From Akkermansiaceae bacterium (GTDB lineage Bacteria > Verrucomicrobiota > Verrucomicrobiia > Verrucomicrobiales > Akkermansiaceae), in the NCBI GenBank assembly GCA_019634595.1, contig JAHCBC010000004.1:1-64000 (forward strand): DNA of 64,000 nt. Direction: 5' to 3'. Below are positions 25,670-33,919 of the stretch, one piece after another. Position numbers and translations under genes: made by a program. The notes under the pieces were generated by a model. The model was given only the letters and a program-made list of their open reading frames with translations. It made no database searches and was not told the origin of the DNA. Position 1 is the first letter of the stretch; each line of letters opens with the position of its first letter.

Positions 25670-27004
25670 ATGCGCCACCCCACCCGCTTCCAACAACAGA
25701 CCATCTGGAACGCCCTCACGGGGATCTCGATCCTCGTGCTGGGGGCGCTGCTCGTCGGACTGGTCTGGTTGTTGGGCGAGATTTTCGGCTTCCTCCAACC
25801 CGTGCTCATCCCGCTCATCGTCGCGGGCATCATCGCCTACCTGCTGGATCCGGTGGTCAGGTGGCTGGAGAAACGTGGCATCACCCGGCTCTGGTCCGTG
25901 GTGCTGGTTTTCCTCGGCATCCTCGTCGCGGCGACCTTGCTGGTGCTGGCGATTCTCCCGGGCATCCAGCGGGGCAGCGGCGCTCTCAGGGACTTCATCA
26001 AGCCGGATGTAAGATCCTCCGCACCTGCCTCACCTCAGCAGGAACCCGTGCCGGTGCTGCCCTCCACCGATGTGGATGATCCGGAGGCACCCACCACGGA
26101 ACGCCAGTTGGGCTCCGCCCTCGCTTCATCCCTCCACGAACTGCGGACAAAGCACCGCTCCGGACCCATCGGATGGGCGTTGACCGAAACCACGGACGAA
26201 GGCGAGCCCATCACCTACCTGAAAGGCACACCTACCCCTGGGGATCTGGAGTTTTTCTGGCGGACCCGCGCCGGTCGCGTGCTGTTCAAGTACCAGGGGG
26301 AAATCATCCAGACCGGGAAAAACTGGATCACCACCGGGTCCACGAAGATCCTGGGATTCATCGGCCTGGTGCTGGGCATGATCATGGTGCCGGTGTATCT
26401 CTTCTTCTTCCTGAAGGACTCCGCCTCGATCCGCAGCCATTGGCACGACTACGTCCCGCTGAAAGCCTCCCGCTTCAAGACGGAGCTGGTTTCCACCCTC
26501 CAGGAGATCAACCGCTACCTCATCTCCTTCTTCCGCGGCCAGGTGCTGGTCGCCGCCATCGACGGCATCCTGGTAGGCATCGCACTCCAGATCTACGGGC
26601 TGCCGTATGGCTTCATGATCGGTGTGTTCATGGCCATCCTCGGGGTCATCCCCTACATCGGCAACATCATCTGCCTCATCCCCGCCTGCATCATCGCCTA
26701 CCTCCACGGCCAGAACGCCGACCTGCCCTTTGACATGTCCCGCTGGGCCTACGTGGGCGGCGTGGTCGTCATCTTCGTGGTGGTCCAGCAGATCAACTCG
26801 CTGGTCACCGCCCCGAAGATCGTCGGAGACTCCGTCGGGCTTCATCCCCTGACGGTGATCTTCTCTATGCTGTTCTGGTCGCTCGTTCTCGGTGGCTTCG
26901 TCGGCGCGTTGCTCGCCGTGCCTCTCACCGCCGCGGTGAAGGTCCTGTTCAGGCGCTATATCTGGGAACGCCAGTTGAGGGACTACCCGGAAACCAGCTA
27001 CTGA
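25670..27004 (+). CDS. AI-2E family transporter (PerM/YdiK-like permease)
   Basis: Integral membrane protein of 444 residues with the family layout: two helix pairs at the N-terminus (ISILVLGALLVGLVWLLG, PVLIPLIVAGIIAYLLDPVVRWLEKRG, VVLVFLGILVAATLLVLAIL), a soluble region (about 100-220), then the conserved second half (STKILGFIGLVLGMIMVPVYLFFFLKD, RGQVLVAAIDGILVGIALQI, MAILGVIPYIGNIICLIPA, VVIFVVVQQINSLVTAPKIVGDSVGLHP). Known: the family exports diverse small molecules, including autoinducer-2 in one case; the substrate here is unknown. The family's usual DxxI-Y-LLDP motif at helix 2 is present. Confidence 0.92.
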   Translation: MRHPTRFQQQTIWNALTGISILVLGALLVGLVWLLGEIFGFLQPVLIPLIVAGIIAYLLDPVVRWLEKRGITRLWSVVLVFLGILVAATLLVLAILPGIQRGSGALRDFIKPDVRSSAPASPQQEPVPVLPSTDVDDPEAPTTERQLGSALASSLHELRTKHRSGPIGWALTETTDEGEPITYLKGTPTPGDLEFFWRTRAGRVLFKYQGEIIQTGKNWITTGSTKILGFIGLVLGMIMVPVYLFFFLKDSASIRSHWHDYVPLKASRFKTELVSTLQEINRYLISFFRGQVLVAAIDGILVGIALQIYGLPYGFMIGVFMAILGVIPYIGNIICLIPACIIAYLHGQNADLPFDMSRWAYVGGVVVIFVVVQQINSLVTAPKIVGDSVGLHPLTVIFSMLFWSLVLGGFVGALLAVPLTAAVKVLFRRYIWERQLRDYPETSY

Positions 27005-27017
27005 ATGTTCCCCCCGT

Positions 27018-28598
27018 TCAGTTCCTGTCCTTGATGGAACGGACGGCGGATTCGATCAGTACGACCAGCTCCGGATCCGCCTTCGGCTTCGCGGCTTCGA
27101 GCACAGGGATGCTCGCCTGCCCTCCTATGCGTGCCAAAATGCGGGCGGCTGAATGGCGCAACGTGGGATCCAGTTCCGGAAAACGGGCCAGCACGCCTTT
27201 CTCCGCAGGTGGTCCGAATTCGATCATCTGTGGTTCCCAGTTCGTCGCATCCGCGATCCAGAGTTCCTCCATGACCGGCAGTGCCTCGGTGGCCTTCCCT
27301 TTCGCAAGCAGGGATGCCAGCGATCTCGGGATCCTTTTCTTCTCCGAGTGCATCTGATTCAGCCTCCTGAGCAGTTGCGGATTGGCCACGGAAGGATCCT
27401 CCGCCCACACTATCAGCGCTTTGCAGACCTCATCGAGGAAGTCCACCTGCGGCAGCGCCGCCAGAACCACCAACTGCCGGGTGATGTCCTCCCGGTAGAT
27501 CTTCGGCTCGGCGTCCGCCAACCGCTCGACGGCGCGCTTCACCCGCGTCAGTTGGATGCTCTCCAGCTCGCGTTTGTTCAGGTCATAGAAAGCCGGGCTG
27601 CCCTTGTCGGTCAGCTTGTCGATCGGGCCTTCCAGAAAGACGGCAGGATCGACACGCACCTCCACCAACTGCAGATCCGGATGGATCTTCGGCTGCTGAC
27701 CGATCCGGGCGGTGATGGCGGCGATTTCCTCGATGGATTTGTCCAGGCCCGTCAGCACCATCAGATAGTCCCGGTTGTCCCGCGGGTAGATCACGGAGGA
27801 CGGGCTGGCGGCTGCCGTCCTGAGCATGTAGTCCCTCACGAAAAGGCGGTTGCTCTCGCTCATGTCCCGCAGCCAGATGCCATAGGCACGCAGGTTCGAC
27901 CCGGACTCCGCGAGGCGGTGGATCTCCGTTTCCAGCGGCAGGATGCCGATCCGCTTCTTCAGTTGGTCGATGCCTTCATCCACGGGTGGTGTTCCGTCCT
28001 CCGGCGTGGCGGCGTCCCCCGTCGCCACTCTGGCAGGATCCTGCGGCGTGATGCTCCTCTTGGAGCGGAAAACGAATGGAACACTCAGGAGGATGGCTGC
28101 GGAAATCCCTCCGATTGCCAGACTCCGCATCCGGTTGCGGGGATTCGCGGCGACAATCAGCGCCAAACCGATGATACCCGCGGCAAGGGCGATCAGCACT
28201 TGGGACTCCACGGGGATATTCGTTGCGAACAGTTGAATCTGCAGGACAGCGGTTGCCGCCAGGATCAGCAACGCCCCGAGCCAGCCGAGGGTGAGCCGCA
28301 GGGGGCCGACCCGGCTGATGGGTGAAAAGTAGCCATGCTCGACGCCGCGGGGAACCGGAGTTGCGGCGTCCATGCCGATCTTCGGACCTTCCACCCTGGC
28401 GAAGCCTTCCAGGGCACGGTGATTACGTTCCCCCGGGTAGAATTTCGCGGTCTTCTGGATCACCTCATCGTTCACGTTGAAACGCTGCTCGCACGCCCCG
28501 CACTCGACCATACGCCCCATCAGATCTGCCCCCACCTTGAATTTCTGGCTGCACGAAGGGCAGCGGATCGTGAGGGGGTTCATGTCGGAAGCTGTCAT
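27018..28598 (-). CDS. Zinc-ribbon membrane protein with C-terminal HEAT-like region, function unknown
   Basis: A 526-residue protein. It begins with an MJ0042-type zinc ribbon (residues about 10-40: RCPSCSQKFKVGADLMGRMVEC is the core, with CGAC as second Cys pair), then has three membrane helices (LTLGWLGALLILAATAVLQI, VLIALAAGIIGLALIVAA, LAIGGISAAILLSVPFVF) and a long helical soluble part. The last 150 residues (SAARILARIGGQASIPVLE and flanks) look like HEAT repeats. Members of such arrangements are frequent and uncharacterised in Planctomycetota and Verrucomicrobiota. Starts at 28598 (MTASDM) or 28583 (MNPLTIRC) are both plausible. It is convergent with the AI-2E permease gene. Confidence 0.7.
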   Translation of the reverse strand: MTASDMNPLTIRCPSCSQKFKVGADLMGRMVECGACEQRFNVNDEVIQKTAKFYPGERNHRALEGFARVEGPKIGMDAATPVPRGVEHGYFSPISRVGPLRLTLGWLGALLILAATAVLQIQLFATNIPVESQVLIALAAGIIGLALIVAANPRNRMRSLAIGGISAAILLSVPFVFRSKRSITPQDPARVATGDAATPEDGTPPVDEGIDQLKKRIGILPLETEIHRLAESGSNLRAYGIWLRDMSESNRLFVRDYMLRTAAASPSSVIYPRDNRDYLMVLTGLDKSIEEIAAITARIGQQPKIHPDLQLVEVRVDPAVFLEGPIDKLTDKGSPAFYDLNKRELESIQLTRVKRAVERLADAEPKIYREDITRQLVVLAALPQVDFLDEVCKALIVWAEDPSVANPQLLRRLNQMHSEKKRIPRSLASLLAKGKATEALPVMEELWIADATNWEPQMIEFGPPAEKGVLARFPELDPTLRHSAARILARIGGQASIPVLEAAKPKADPELVVLIESAVRSIKDRN

Positions 28599-28764
28599 TC
28601 GGAGGTAGGATTGATGGTGCGGTGTCTCATTGCAACCAAAGAGACGCACTACGCCTGCCACCACCCGGCCCGGAGTTCGTGATGGGAGGCTCAAGGAGCA
28701 GGAAATCATTAAGGTTTCTTAGTAATTGACACTTATTGAAATTTTTGGCTCCATACCCCGCGAA

Positions 28765-29256
28765 ATGAATGCTCCCAGCCCATTTTCGCTTCCGCTGGCT
28801 CCCATCCCGGTGAGCCGCATGGAGAACGCCGGGGAACAACGTGTCTCCATCCCGGATGGTTTCGTTGACGATGAAATCATCGCTTCCCTTCTCAGCGCGC
28901 CCGGCGTCCAGAGGGTATCGCCCATGCACTCCGACATGGTTCTTTCCTCCGACGCTGATGACTTCGCCGGTTGGGCGGTCCAGCGCCACTCTCCTTTCCG
29001 GATCATCGCGGAACAGCAGGAACGTGCCGCTTTGCCTCCGGCGGTGGAGACGGAAAGCAGCGAGCCTGGCCTGGGACGTCCTCATCGCGGCGGGCACCGT
29101 TGGTGGATCGCCACGGCCACCGGCATCTCCTCCGCCCTCATCCTGTCGCTGCTTTTTTCAAACCTCGCCTCGCGCGGTGAGGGGAAATCCCTCTTCGCCA
29201 AGCTGGCGGAGCCGGTCGAGCACGTGCAGTCCTGGCTCGGCTCGCTGGCCCCCTGA
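28765..29256 (+). CDS. Hypothetical protein with one C-terminal membrane helix
   Basis: A 163-residue protein with no family I recognise. Residues 1-100 are Pro/Ser/Glu-rich and look disordered, with a possible short folded piece around FVDDEIIASLLSAPGVQR. A single membrane helix follows (WWIATATGISSALILSLLF, about 117-135) and a short amphipathic tail. The tail-proximal helix with a long N-terminal cytoplasmic part resembles small anti-sigma-like or regulatory membrane proteins, but nothing specific supports that. It is divergent from the zinc-ribbon gene and 50 bases upstream of purU. Confidence 0.55.
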   Translation: MNAPSPFSLPLAPIPVSRMENAGEQRVSIPDGFVDDEIIASLLSAPGVQRVSPMHSDMVLSSDADDFAGWAVQRHSPFRIIAEQQERAALPPAVETESSEPGLGRPHRGGHRWWIATATGISSALILSLLFSNLASRGEGKSLFAKLAEPVEHVQSWLGSLAP

Positions 29257-29306
29257 CGGGAGCATTGACCACCGGCGCTTCCGGAAACAAGGTTCCGGCC
29301 TTTCCC

Positions 29307-30167
29307 ATGTCCCGCGCCGGTCTCATCCTCAAGCTTTCCTGTCCCGATCAACCCGGCATCGTCGCCAAAGTCGCGGGATATGTCGCGGGGCACCGGGGGA
29401 ACCTGATCGAGTTCGCCCAGTTTTCCGACAAGCTGGGCGACAAATTCTTCGCCCGGCTGGAGATCGAGACCACGGACCTGGATGTGGATGTCCAGGACTT
29501 CATCGTCGGCTTCGGCACGCTGGGACGCTCCCTGCAGGCGGAGTGGCATTTCCGCCGCCTGCCCTACAGGATGCGGACCGCCGTCCTCGTCACCAAGACC
29601 GACCACTGCCTGAACGAGATCCTCTGGCGCACCGAACTTGGTGAACTGCCGGTGGAAATCACCTCCATCATCGGCAACCGCGACAACTGCCGCGGCATCG
29701 CGGAGAACGCGAAGATCCCCTTCCACCTGGTGGAGATGGATGGTGGAAACCGGGAGGCCGGCTTCCAGCGGATCCGCCGCATGATCGAGGAGCAGGATGT
29801 GGAACTCATCGTCCTCGCGCGTTTCATGCAGATCCTGCCGGACGATTTCTGCAAGGCCTTCGCCGGCCGCATCATCAACATCCACCACAGCTTTCTGCCC
29901 GCCTTCATCGGTGCGAATCCCTACCGCCAGGCCTACGAGCGCGGCGTGAAACTCATCGGCGCCACCTGCCACTACGTCACCGCGGATCTGGATGCGGGTC
30001 CCATCATCGAGCAGGAGGTGGACCGTGTGCAGCACTTCCATGGTCCGTCCGATCTCGCCCGGCTCGGCCGCCACTGCGAGCGGATCGCGCTGGCGAAAGG
30101 CATCCGCCTCCACGTCCATGACCGCACGATCATCGACGGCCACCGGGCGATTGTTTTCCCGGATTGA
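29307..30167 (+). CDS. purU: Formyltetrahydrofolate deformylase
   Basis: Hydrolyses 10-formyl-tetrahydrofolate to formate and tetrahydrofolate, balancing one-carbon pools. Seen: an N-terminal ACT domain (LILKLSCPDQPGIVAKVAGY, GNLIEFAQFSDKLGDKFF) and a formyltransferase catalytic domain (TAVLVTKTDHCLNEILWR, VELIVLARFMQILPDDFC, INIHHSFLPAFIGANPYRQA, GATCHYVTADLDAGPIIEQ) with the catalytic Asn/His/Asp set replaced at one place: HHSFLP keeps the His, and DLDAGPII keeps the Asp. Length of 286 residues is normal. The ATG at 29307 follows a small hairpin (CCGGAA...TTCCGG). It ends 82 bases before a 17-bp tRNA-derived repeat. Confidence 0.93.
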   Translation: MSRAGLILKLSCPDQPGIVAKVAGYVAGHRGNLIEFAQFSDKLGDKFFARLEIETTDLDVDVQDFIVGFGTLGRSLQAEWHFRRLPYRMRTAVLVTKTDHCLNEILWRTELGELPVEITSIIGNRDNCRGIAENAKIPFHLVEMDGGNREAGFQRIRRMIEEQDVELIVLARFMQILPDDFCKAFAGRIINIHHSFLPAFIGANPYRQAYERGVKLIGATCHYVTADLDAGPIIEQEVDRVQHFHGPSDLARLGRHCERIALAKGIRLHVHDRTIIDGHRAIVFPD

Positions 30168-30249
30168 AAGCACACGCCCCACACACCAAGCCATGGCGTG
30201 TCAAAAATCCCGGAAGACGGAAAGCCAATGGGCTGAGTGTCCTTGGTAG

Positions 30250-30266
30250 TGGCGGAGAGGGTGGGA
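30250..30266. repeat. Attachment-site-like copy of tRNA-Ser 3' end (attR/attL)
   Basis: The 17 bases TGGCGGAGAGGGTGGGA are identical, in the same orientation, to 31882-31898, the 3' end (including CCA) of the tRNA-Ser gene. Direct copies of a tRNA 3' end are the usual footprint of site-specific integration. The two copies bound a 1.6 kb stretch of different composition. Confidence 0.72.
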
Positions 30267-30279
30267 GAGCCTCGCTAAT

Positions 30280-30310
30280 TTGAAGAATTTTGATTATCAC
30301 GGGTTATAAT
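30280..30310 (+). promoter_or_regulatory. Possible sigma-70 promoter in island
   Basis: A perfect -10 hexamer TATAAT at 30305-30310 is preceded by TTGAAG at 30280-30285, but the 19-base spacer is longer than ideal. It could drive the island membrane protein gene 280 bases downstream. Confidence 0.25.
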
Positions 30311-30586
30311 TCGGCATCCGCTCCCAGGAGTGACAGGAGTGACAGCTTCAAGCCTGAAATCAGAATCGGAATCCGGGAGCCATTTGACACTCTTACCCAG
30401 CACTCTCCCGGAGGGAATCTTTGCTCAAGTCTTCTTCTTATTCTTACAATTCGGAGAAATCCGCCGCTAAATCCGTCAGATGCACCTAAAACCGAAAAAT
30501 TCGTGGAATATCCGACAAAATCAGTAACTAAAAAGTTGCTGGATTTTTTCTCTCAAAAAACCGCATATCCCCTTGTTCGGTCAATA

Positions 30587-31111
30587 ATGAAGATCATCCT
30601 ACAAATCATCGGAGGTTCCTTTCTGATCTTCGCTACCATTGCGGGATTTAGTTCCGCGAAAGAGTGGATCATTCTGAACAATCTTTCCGGCTACCAGAAA
30701 GAAGTCCTCACCATAACAGACACCAGAGTAGTTCATCGAATTGGTGATGATGGAACGGATTATTATCTACTGGGTCATGGCGAGCGAGGTGAATGCGAAT
30801 TCGCCATCTCCGCAAACAGGTATGAAACTCTTTCGTCAGCAACAGCAGCCGGACAGAAAGTCACCGTTTACAGGAATTCTTCTATGCCCTCCATTGCGTT
30901 CCAGAAAGAGAGCGCGAGCATAATTTTCGAAGAAGATTGGCGAGACCGGGCAGAAGTCGCAGTCAGTGCAAAGTCAACCATGTGGATTGCAGTGATTGCG
31001 ACGGTGATCTCGATTTTTGCATTTGTCTCTGCGCAATATCTCTCCTCACGTCGAACCAAGACCGAACAAAGCGGTAGAGACAACCGGCTGAAGCCGGTGC
31101 CTCACCTTTGA
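30587..31111 (+). CDS. Island membrane protein, DUF3592-like layout, function unknown
   Basis: A 174-residue protein with a membrane helix at each end (ILQIIGGSFLIFATIAGF at about 3-20 and STMWIAVIATVISIFAFVSA at about 130-150) and a beta-rich loop between (EVLTITDTRVVHRIGDDGTDYYLLG, TVYRNSSMPS). This two-helix plus beta-domain layout is like DUF3592-type proteins, but the match is by shape only. The ATG at 30587 opens the first helix. Codons are AT-richer than those of the neighbours, fitting acquisition with the tRNA-linked island. The last residues (DNRLKPVPHL) are encoded by a palindromic repeat, so the native C-terminus has probably been overwritten. Confidence 0.62.
   Translation: MKIILQIIGGSFLIFATIAGFSSAKEWIILNNLSGYQKEVLTITDTRVVHRIGDDGTDYYLLGHGERGECEFAISANRYETLSSATAAGQKVTVYRNSSMPSIAFQKESASIIFEEDWRDRAEVAVSAKSTMWIAVIATVISIFAFVSAQYLSSRRTKTEQSGRDNRLKPVPHL
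31083..31098. repeat. Palindrome ACCGGCT-GA-AGCCGGT inside a gene 3' end
   Basis: A perfect 7-bp stem with a GA loop forms the last codons of the island membrane protein gene. Units of the form CGGCTGAAGCCG are common dispersed palindromes in bacterial genomes. Only this copy is seen in the window. Confidence 0.6.
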
Positions 31112-31160
31112 TGTTTAGTAATTCGATACTCATACTTCGCCGATATTTCCAGGACTCAGA

Positions 31161-31710
31161 TCAGAGCCTCTTGAGAAGACGATGGACCGAAGTGCCATGC
31201 CACTTTTTGCCCTGAGGAGTTGCAATTCCCCGCTTACTCAGAGCCACAGCAATTTCTCAGAGCACTCTGAATACCTTCACTTTCAAGGGTTTCGATGATG
31301 GGCATCAGATTCTCCGCCTCATTCACGGCTTTGCTGTGGTTCGTCTCCGCTAACTTTGCTCCATGCGCTCCGAGGATAACGCCGCGAGAATCTGAACAGT
31401 AAGACGGTTGGCGGTGGGATTATCCACGGCAAGGAACTCGATTTTCGATTCCATCAGACCGGAAATGAAATGAAGGTTCCGGGCAAGGCGGTCCAGCTTG
31501 GCAATGATGAGGATTGCCTTCCGCTTTTTGCAAATGGCGAGGGCCGCGTTGAGTTGAGGGCGGTTCTTCCGCTTTCCGCTCTCTACTTCGACGAACTCTC
31601 CAAGGAGTTTCCAGCTTCCACTATTCAGGTATTCTCCACGGCGGCGTTTGGGGTCTCCAGGCCGAGGCCGCTTTGCTATTGTAGGAAATCGAAACACGTC
31701 TAACCACTAG
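31161..31710 (-). pseudogene. Decayed serine recombinase (resolvase/invertase family)
   Basis: Pieces of a short serine recombinase can be read on the minus strand in several frames. From its start: an RVS remnant near 31695 (catalytic Ser region), then a frame with an internal TAG followed by QSGLGLE. After a frame change come YLNSGSWKLLGEFVEVESGK, RPQLNAALAICKKRKAILI, AKLDRLARNLHFISGLMES and ILAALSSE. After another change come SKAVNEAENLMPIIETLESE and, 2 bases out of frame, EIAVALSKRGIATPQGKKWH and TSVHRLLKRL, ending TGA at 31163-31161. The last part is the helix-turn-helix end of the family. At least three frame disruptions and one stop make it inactive. It lies inside the tRNA-Ser-bounded island and is probably what is left of its recombination gene. 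Confidence 0.85.
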
Positions 31711-31848
31711 CCGAGGGGGTGGGATTGATGCGCTTCGCACATCCAAGCGGAGTGGCTTCGCTTTCCATGAAGGTTCGCCAGCGCTCACATGGCTTTCGAA
31801 CCCATAAGAGGCGCGGGCGCTTGTGCACTCGTCCCGACCTTTAACGCC

Positions 31849-31882
31849 AACACCCCAGCCCTGTGAACAGGACTGGGGTGTT
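31849..31882 (-). terminator. Hairpin downstream of tRNA-Ser
   Basis: AACACCCCAG at 31849-31858 pairs perfectly with CTGGGGTGTT at 31873-31882, extended by a few GC pairs. In tRNA direction it follows the CCA end directly and probably ends the transcript. Confidence 0.6.
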
Positions 31883-31969
31883 GGCGGAGAGGGTGGGATT
31901 CGAACCCACGTTAGGTTTCCCTAAGCCGGTTTTCAAGACCGGAGCCATAAACCACTCGACCACCTCTCC
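31882..31969 (-). tRNA. tRNA-Ser (anticodon UGA)
   Basis: Read on the minus strand: acceptor stem GGAGAGG pairs with CCTCTCC, discriminator G, and CCA encoded. The anticodon stem CCGGT/ACCGG encloses the loop CTTGAAA, giving anticodon TGA. There is a long variable arm (CTTAGGGAAACCTAAC) as expected for class II serine tRNA, and a T arm GTGGGTTCGAATCCCAC. Length is 88 with CCA. Its 3' end is duplicated at 30250, making it the likely insertion site of a relic island. Confidence 0.97.
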
Positions 31970-32139
31970 TCTGGGTCGCGGCGGACCGCTGTGGCGAACT
32001 AGGTGCTGGAGGAGCACCCCGAAGTCAAGTGAGAAGCATCAGAGACAGGGCAAGACCCGGACGGCATCCACCGCCTGTGGGCGGATGTGGCGGACAAGAT
32101 GATTTACTCCAAACAACGGTGATGGGATAGACTGCCACC

Positions 32140-33447
32140 GTGCCAGCCTCCTCCTGCCGCAGGAACATCCCGCTTTTCATCGCATTCCGCGTGTTCTTCA
32201 ACGCGCGGTGGTACTACCCGGTGCTGGCGATCCTGTTCCTCGACCTGGGGTTGAGTGTCCAGCAGTACGCCCTGCTGAACGTCGCATGGGCGGCGGCCAT
32301 CGTGGGGCTGGAGGTGCCATCCGGGGCGTTGGCCGACTATCTTGGAAGACGCCGGATGATCGTCATCGCCGCGATCCTGATGGTCATCGAGATGGCGGTG
32401 TTCGCCTTCGCGCCGCGCGGGAATCCCAGCCTGTTGTTCGGGCTGTTCCTGGCCAACCGGCTGCTCAGCGGCGCGGCGGAGGCCAGTGCCAGCGGCGCTG
32501 ATGAGGCGCTGGCCTACGATTCGCTGACGGCGGACGGAAGGGAAAAGGAATGGCCGCAGGTGCTGGCGCGGGTGATGCGCTGGCAATCGGTCGCGTTCTT
32601 CATCACCCTGATGGCCGGTGCGGCGATCTACGATGAAGGCTTCATGCAGCGTCTGCTCGACGCCGCGGGCCTCCCGTGGGAGATCACCAAGGACACCGCC
32701 ATGCGGCTGCCGCTGCTGTTCACGCTGGGAAATGCGGTCCTCGCACTGGCCGTCGCGCTTTCCATGAGGGAACCGGCAGCGGTGCCTTCGGAAGAAGCCA
32801 CGCACGCCAGCCCGTGGAAAGCCACCCTCACCGCCGGACGGTGGATCTGGCTGACGCCCGCCGTCTTCGCCATCATCCTCACCGGCCTGTGCTTTGACAG
32901 CATCGTCCGCCTGTTCCTGACTTTCGAGGCGGGGTATTTCCGCATCATCGGCCTGCCGACGGCGGCCTTCGGCATCACCGCCGCGGCGCTTTCCCTGCTG
33001 GGTTTCGTCGTCCCGGCCATCGCCAAACGGATGGTGGAGCGGGGCAGCATGGCGCGGAACTTCGGCATCCTCGCCGTGGTGGTGTTCATCGGCCTGCTGG
33101 GATCCGCCTTTGTCACGCCGTGGTATGGCCTCATCTGGCTGGTGCCGCTGGGCATGGCCATGTCGTTCATCCAGTTCTTCGTCTCCCACTACCTCAATGA
33201 ACTGGTGACGGATTCCCGGCGCAGGGCGACCATCCTGAGTTTCCGCGGGCTGGCGTTCAACCTCGGCTATGGCGCGGTGGGGCTGATGTTCGCCGGACTT
33301 ACGAAAGGGATCAGCCAGGTCTCCGGAGCCGGAACGTCCGCCCACGCGGTGTTCTCCCGCGCGCTCGGCTGGCTGCCGTGGTATTTCATCGCCACGCTGG
33401 TCCTGCTGGCCGTGGCGGTAAGGATCCACGAACGCAAAGCCGCCTGA
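32140..33447 (+). CDS. Major facilitator superfamily transporter
   Basis: A 435-residue protein with about twelve hydrophobic segments. The MFS loop 2-3 signature is visible as GALADYLGRRRMIVIAA, preceded by YYPVLAILFLDLGLSVQQYALL. The second half holds SMARNFGILAVVVFIGLLGSAF and RRRATILSFRGLAFNLGYGAVGLMFAGL. The RRATILS piece after a long helix is typical of a poorly characterised MFS subgroup seen in many phyla. The substrate is unknown. The GTG at 32140 is the start, with no clear ribosome-binding site. The gene follows the tRNA region and precedes rpiB by 43 bases. Confidence 0.88.
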   Translation: MPASSCRRNIPLFIAFRVFFNARWYYPVLAILFLDLGLSVQQYALLNVAWAAAIVGLEVPSGALADYLGRRRMIVIAAILMVIEMAVFAFAPRGNPSLLFGLFLANRLLSGAAEASASGADEALAYDSLTADGREKEWPQVLARVMRWQSVAFFITLMAGAAIYDEGFMQRLLDAAGLPWEITKDTAMRLPLLFTLGNAVLALAVALSMREPAAVPSEEATHASPWKATLTAGRWIWLTPAVFAIILTGLCFDSIVRLFLTFEAGYFRIIGLPTAAFGITAAALSLLGFVVPAIAKRMVERGSMARNFGILAVVVFIGLLGSAFVTPWYGLIWLVPLGMAMSFIQFFVSHYLNELVTDSRRRATILSFRGLAFNLGYGAVGLMFAGLTKGISQVSGAGTSAHAVFSRALGWLPWYFIATLVLLAVAVRIHERKAA

Positions 33448-33490
33448 AAATACCATCGGCAGAACGCCGCGGATGGTGCAGGGTTTCCAC

Positions 33491-33919
33491 ATGAAAATCG
33501 CCATCGGTTCCGACCATGCAGGCTACCTTTACAAGGAGGAGATCATCGTCCACCTGCGCAAGGCCGGGCATGAGGTGACGGACTTCGGCACGGACTCCAC
33601 CGTGTCCGTGGACTACCCGAAGTTCATCCGCCCGGTGGCGGAGGCGGTGGCCGCCGGGGAGTATGAGCGGGGAATCGTCCTCGGTGGTTCCGGCAACGGC
33701 GAGGCCATCGCCGCCAACCGGGTGAAGGGCATCCGCTGCGGCCTGTGCTGGAACCTGGAGTCCGCCAGGCTCACGCGCCTGCACAATGATGCCAACGTGC
33801 TGTCGATCGGCGAGCGCATGATGGACTCCAACACCGCACTGGCCGTCGTCGATGTGTTCCTGGCCACCGCTTTCGAGGGTGGCCGCCACCTTTCCCGCAT
33901 CCGCCAACTGGATGAGTGA
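33491..33919 (+). CDS. rpiB: Ribose-5-phosphate isomerase B
   Basis: Interconverts ribose 5-phosphate and ribulose 5-phosphate (or allose-type substrates), 142 residues. Seen: MKIAIGSDHAGYLYKE with the phosphate-binding start, DFGTDSTVSVDYPKF, and GIVLGGSGNGEAIAANRVKG. In enterobacterial RpiB the catalytic residue in this last loop is Cys (CGTG). Here it is GGSGNGE, the mycobacterial-type variant in which a Glu takes that role. HNDANVLSIGERM also fits the family. The ATG at 33491 was chosen over one 18 bases upstream. Its stop overlaps the next gene's start by 8 bases. Confidence 0.92.
   Translation: MKIAIGSDHAGYLYKEEIIVHLRKAGHEVTDFGTDSTVSVDYPKFIRPVAEAVAAGEYERGIVLGGSGNGEAIAANRVKGIRCGLCWNLESARLTRLHNDANVLSIGERMMDSNTALAVVDVFLATAFEGGRHLSRIRQLDE

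Larger units (their letters stand above)
30168..30586. other. Region without a confident gene; left end of relic island
   Basis: Up to 30249 the DNA is ordinary spacer after purU. At 30250-30266 lies a copy of the tRNA-Ser 3' end. From 30267 on the bases become clearly richer in A and T than the surroundings. An open frame reaches upstream of the next gene to 30290, but its codons do not look like protein and lack a start with support, so I leave it out. A possible promoter is noted at 30280-30310. Confidence 0.5.

Noticed and set aside
30280..30586. Upstream extension of the island membrane protein to 30290
   Set aside because: The added 99 codons are Pro/Ser/Arg-rich without hydrophobic or domain character; the ATG at 30587 opens a membrane helix.
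31716..31725. A further partial match (GGGTGGGATT) to the tRNA-Ser T-arm region inside the island
   Set aside because: Only ten bases and flanks do not match; too short to call a third attachment site.
31996..32028. Promoter for tRNA-Ser (TTGACT at 32028-32023 on the minus strand)
   Set aside because: The -35 is fair, but no acceptable -10 lies at 16-18 bases; spacing to TAGTTC is 21. Not listed as a feature.
32104..33504. Minus-strand open frame opposite the MFS transporter
   Set aside because: His/Gln/Arg-rich antisense of a membrane protein gene, with no family match.
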